Of a stretch of DNA of 64,000 bases, positions 60,301 to 64,000 are shown piece after piece. The translations under genes were made by a program, and so were the position numbers. How positions within the stretch are numbered: the first letter of the stretch is position 1; each line of letters starts with the position of its first letter. A model generated the notes under the pieces. It searched no databases. It worked only from the letters and a program-made list of their open reading frames with translations, and was not told the DNA's origin. The stretch is from Epinephelus fuscoguttatus (Eukaryota > Chordata > Actinopteri > Perciformes > Serranidae), in the NCBI RefSeq assembly GCF_011397635.1, contig NC_064759.1, positions 23,212,428 through 23,276,427 on the forward strand. The letters are read 5' to 3'.

Positions 60301-63300
60301 CAGCTTCATTACATCACTGGTTCTCTACCTCTGAAAGAATTTTACACAAAACCTTGTAAAGCATCATTTGAAAAGTTACATGGAGAGGGCTCTGATAAAA
60401 TTCCCCTCAAGGACAGGGTTTTTGAGATGCCTACAATAATACCACACCTGTCTACTAGAGCCAAATTCAGGAGAGCATTTGCACAAAAATATTTAGTGAA
60501 CTGGGGCGAACACAACTAAGAAGCTCATCTTTAAGCACTGCACCAATGAGACTGCCTTGCCTGTGTCGAGGTAGGTAGTTGTTCAACATAGTGCGTCCTA
60601 TATCCATAGTGTTTGCACCCTCGCTGACAATGATACAGTCATGTGGCAGCAGCTGGGAAATGTGGTGAAACACTGTGTAGTAGTTCATGGGCATCGTTGA
60701 CTGAAGAGCGAGTGCCTGTAGATAGAAGAAGGACACAAATCTAATATGATATACGGATAAACAGTTTGAGTAACTATCGACATAAAATAACATTTCAAAA
60801 GTGAGTTTAGACTCACCTTAGATATTTTTGCATTAGCAGCGATTTTGTTCTTCAGTGTGCTCCACCACTCTGTGTCAGAGGGATATTTCCAGCCATCTTT
60901 ATGCACACCCTCTAGGAGCTGAGAAAACAATGAATAAAAAAAAAAAATCACCACTTTCCACAAACACACACACACGCTGTTCTCTTATTGTTAATCTTAA
61001 TTGCACATCTGGATATTATGACAGAGGCACACAGCCCACAAGAAAAGAGATTAAGTACAAACATGAGCATTTTTGTGCACCGACTAAGTTGCAGTTACCT
61101 CAGTGACAATAGCGTTGACGTCTCCCAGGAGAGCAACAGCAGGTTTCACGTTGTTCCCCATCTCCTCAGCATAAAGGTCAACCTGCATGCAGACAACAGC
61201 TGAGTTATGTTATTAAAGCACAACATTTGAAGCAACAATAAAACACAGTGCAGGAGATATGGTCCAAGAAACACATACACTGCACTGACATGACAGTATT
61301 AAAGTCTCTACACCAATGCTGAAATTAGTTTCAGCTAAAAGTGATTTTCCTCACATCAAACACACTTGGCTTTGTGTTTTATATACCTGGATGATCTTGA
61401 CACCGGGGTCAAATCTAGGTGGCAGACCAAAATGCAGGATCCAATTCAGCCTGGCTCCAAGCAGAAGCACAACGTCAGCCTGGAGAAGAGCTCTGGGCAA
61501 CAGAAACAATGGAAGAGGAGATGAGGTAACATTGAGTTAGAACAAAAGCTTTACTAAATACACATATTTAGTGTATGTATAGAATGAACAGTATTAGATA
61601 TAAACCTACATCTGAATATTACAAGAGCAATAGTGACACATATACATTAATTAGCAAGTAGCGGAGGTTCAGGATGTTTCCTATGTAGGATGCAGGGTTT
61701 CTACAACTTCTTGAACATCACATTCAAGGACTTTCCATGCCAAATTTATTCATATTCAAGGACTCAACACGGTATTCACTTAAATCACTCTTGCATGCAT
61801 GTCCCAGATGCACATTCTCGACTTAGTGGCATATGAAACAACGGTGCAACTGCGGGAGACACACATGCACACAGCGGAGCGGAGCCTATTTACTAACATT
61901 AAGCAGAAAATTACATAAAAATAACTTCTATTTCTATTCTTGCACAAAAATATGCATTCAAGCTGTTTCACTGACCCCTGTCTCCTTGCCTATTTTCAAA
62001 AACCTTCAAGGAATTGATTTATTCCATACAATTCACAAAGAATTTCAAGGACCTGTGGCAACCCTGAGGATGATAATGATACATTTGGCTGAAATCATTG
62101 CACTTCACACTTTTTTTTATCCCTGCACAAATTTAAAGTGAAAGGGAGGCTGACCTCGAGCGGGCAGCAGCCACACAGTTGGGATGATCATCAGGTAGGA
62201 CCCCTTTCCCCATAGGGGTAGGCAAAAATGGCAGACCGCTTATTCCCACAAACTCCCTCAGAGCAGTTTCTGCTCGACCATAGGCTGCTCCTGTTGGGCA
62301 CGACAATACTCATATCATCATGACTTACCTAATGAACTACTTGATTCACAAGCGTGTTATTCGTTGTAATAGAGACAGTGCAAATGTTTGATGTTACCTT
62401 TGCCGATGATGACTAATGGTCTTTTAGCTGCTTTCAAGACAGAGATGGCTTCAGTGATTGCACCGTGGGGAGCCACACTGACTGGTGGAGCTGGACAGCA
62501 GGACACAACTCTACAGGAGAAAGATACTTCTTTGAATTTCAATATGTCTGGAATCACAGGAGTTATACTGAGCAGAAATAATAGCATATTTATAAAAAAA
62601 TGATTGCAAACCTGACTGTGCTCCTGTCCACTTTAGCATTGACCATATCCCCTGCAATGTCCACATAACAAGCACCTGGACGCCCATACATGCTTGTGCG
62701 AACTGCCTGTGAGCAAACACACATAGTTAAACAATTAAACTTAATATCATCTAACTATGTAAAATCTCTTATGTAGTCTGCTGTGATAAAAAAAACAACA
62801 CAAACAAAGATCACACAATATAACATTAAGCTGGTATATTACCTTCTCTATCACTGAGGGGATGGCTTCCAGACTGCTGGGCCTTGCAGAGAACTTGCTA
62901 TAAAGGCGACATGCTTCCACCTAGCGACAATTGAAAAACAGGGTCAATTTGATGAAGCATCAGCTGACAAAAATCCACATGAAGGCATGCATTACCTGAG
63001 GAAACTCCTGAAAGGCTCCTGCTGTTTCCTGGTTTCGATCCGAGGAGCCTCCAATAACAACCACTGGCCTGCACAAAGGCAATATACACTTGATAAACAA
63101 CGTGACCAGGGCCCACAGGAACCACGTCAAAACTGTATATGCACCACAAGCTGCATCAGTTTATCAAGTCATACCAGCAGTTGATGTTAGCGTTGGCCAT
63201 TCCACCCAGAGCATGAATGAGTCCAGGTCCAGACACCACCAGGCAGGCACCTGGTCTGAATACAACCAACCACAAGATAAGGCAACATGTAAAATGCATC

Positions 63301-63588
63301 CAGCTGCTCCGTTTATTCTGTTGAGTTAATAAATGTCTTACCTTCCAGTGAGGTATCCAACAGCAGATGCTGCATAGCATGCCTGTTGGGTGACAGAATT
63401 GATTTTACATTAACATATCCTCGTGTTATATTTAAGGATTATAGATACAGGTAAGCAATGTACCAGAATATTAAGTGTTTTACCGCTTGTTCATTATGCA
63501 TTCCCACATATTTGATCCCTTCAGCCTGAGCAGCCATGGCCACTTCCATGATAGGAATGCCAACGATCCCAAACATGTACTCCACTTT
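57342..63588 (-). CDS. hacl1: 2-hydroxyacyl-CoA lyase 1, peroxisomal TPP enzyme; 5' partial
   Basis: Minus-strand exons: 63588-63484, 63382-63342, 63255-63175, 63068-62996, 62920-62843, 62706-62612, 62510-62398, 62290-62155, 61492-61387, 61182-61099, 60918-60817, 60715-60561, 60044-59886, 59800-59693, 59589-59403, 57374-57342. Frame is kept throughout: 551 residues plus stop, which with about 27 missing N-terminal residues equals the human 578. The enzyme splits 2-hydroxyacyl-CoA to formyl-CoA and an aldehyde in alpha-oxidation of phytanic acid. Seen: [16 protein letters not shown] with the likely TPP-activating Glu; [38 protein letters not shown]; and the TPP/Mg motif GDSAFGFSG followed after 24 residues by NN. 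The C-terminus SNL is a non-canonical PTS1 (human SNM). Intron 60560-60045 uses a GC donor. Confidence 0.96.
58434..59290 (+). mobile_element. Dispersed element family B, copy 3, in the last hacl1 intron
   Basis: It shares AATGGACGTAGCTCCTGTGA, TGTGGACTGCTGTTTTGAAG, GAGCCAGAAACGACCATATT, TTAATGAAATGTAAACAGGT, ATTGAAATTAGCTATAGAGA and TTTTTCAGCCTTTGAGGTTG with the other copies. It is longer than copy 2, with an unrelated-looking middle at about 58600-58990. Confidence 0.65.
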
Positions 63589-64000
63589 CTGCAGGTAGAG
63601 AAAATGAGCTTTTATAAACTGACACTGCAATGTAGGTACATCATTCATCATTATCCTCAGCCTATATCAGTAATCAGTGCTTAGGGAGGAACAGAAGATA
63701 CTGAACAACCCAACACATTTCCTGAACCTTCAAGCTGACATTGGACAATGCCAAATTGTAGATTACACTAGCACAAACATTAATTTATTCCATCCTCAAA
63801 ATACTAAAATACTTCATCATCAAAATACTGCAACCTGACTCTCTATTATCTGGCTTGGTTACACTTGGTTTACTGTTAGAAACTGGCTGACTTTATGTGG
63901 TTTTGCTATGGTTTTTCAACTAGTCTGATTTTATCAGGTTTTATAATGTGAAACTATTGTTTTTATTACTTTTATTATTTATGAAATGAGTGAATTTGGG
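63589..64000. other. hacl1 intron at the right edge
   Basis: No minus-strand exon encoding the missing ~27 N-terminal residues was recognised, so the first coding exon(s) should lie beyond 64000. Confidence 0.5.

Noticed and set aside
63175-63250. hacl1 acceptor placed at 63251 (CAG before GTGCCTG)
   Set aside because: It breaks phase with the preceding exon. The acceptor at 63256 restores phase and the [10 protein letters not shown] sequence.

Overview
The window is nuclear DNA from a vertebrate, almost certainly a ray-finned (teleost) fish. It holds intron-rich protein genes whose exons can be joined in frame across consensus splice sites. The introns are short for a vertebrate and packed with small, low-divergence DNA transposons and LINE pieces of the kind common in percomorph fish. 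The species cannot be named from sequence alone. Gene identities rest on recognising protein families and their diagnostic residues; no database search was run.

Layout, left to right. (1) 1-24972: chn2 (beta-chimaerin, + strand), with 12 coding exons from 5947 to 23788. The short first coding exon was not found. A second, internal first exon at 18233 encodes the N-terminus of the SH2-less beta1 isoform and reads straight into the shared exon. (2) 27747-29087: fkbp14 (- strand), a complete 4-exon, 211-residue ER prolyl isomerase ending in HDEL. (3) 29573-39880: plekha8 (FAPP2, + strand), a complete 13-exon gene of 573 residues. It is head-to-head with fkbp14 across a 485-bp shared promoter interval. 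(4) 45204-55716: colq (- strand), the collagenic tail of acetylcholinesterase, complete in 17 exons and 452 residues. (5) 57342-63588: hacl1 (- strand), peroxisomal 2-hydroxyacyl-CoA lyase, with 16 exons in the window and about 27 N-terminal residues beyond the right edge.

The genes do not form one pathway. chn2 is a diacylglycerol-responsive Rac GAP. fkbp14 folds collagens in the ER. plekha8 transports glucosylceramide and tethers at the Golgi. colq anchors acetylcholinesterase at the synapse. hacl1 performs peroxisomal alpha-oxidation. The value of the order is syntenic: chn2-fkbp14-plekha8 matches the human 7p14-p15 neighbourhood, and colq-hacl1 matches human 3p25. Here the two blocks are joined between 39880 and 45204.

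Transposons explain much of the non-coding space. There are several TTAA-flanked MITE-like families, one with ~340-bp inverted arms around a broken P2X7-tail-like reading frame. There is a nested LINE with a clear 9-bp target duplication, a ~100-bp-arm fold-back element, and a three-copy dispersed family in introns of three genes. I found no tRNA, rRNA, CRISPR array or prokaryotic system, and I do not claim a wholly new biological system. The strongest observations are the dual-use splice acceptor/coding sequence of the beta1-chimaerin exon, the TTAA element with the broken P2X7-tail-like ORF, the degenerate first heparin-binding site of ColQ, and a transposon inserted right beside the last colq splice acceptor.
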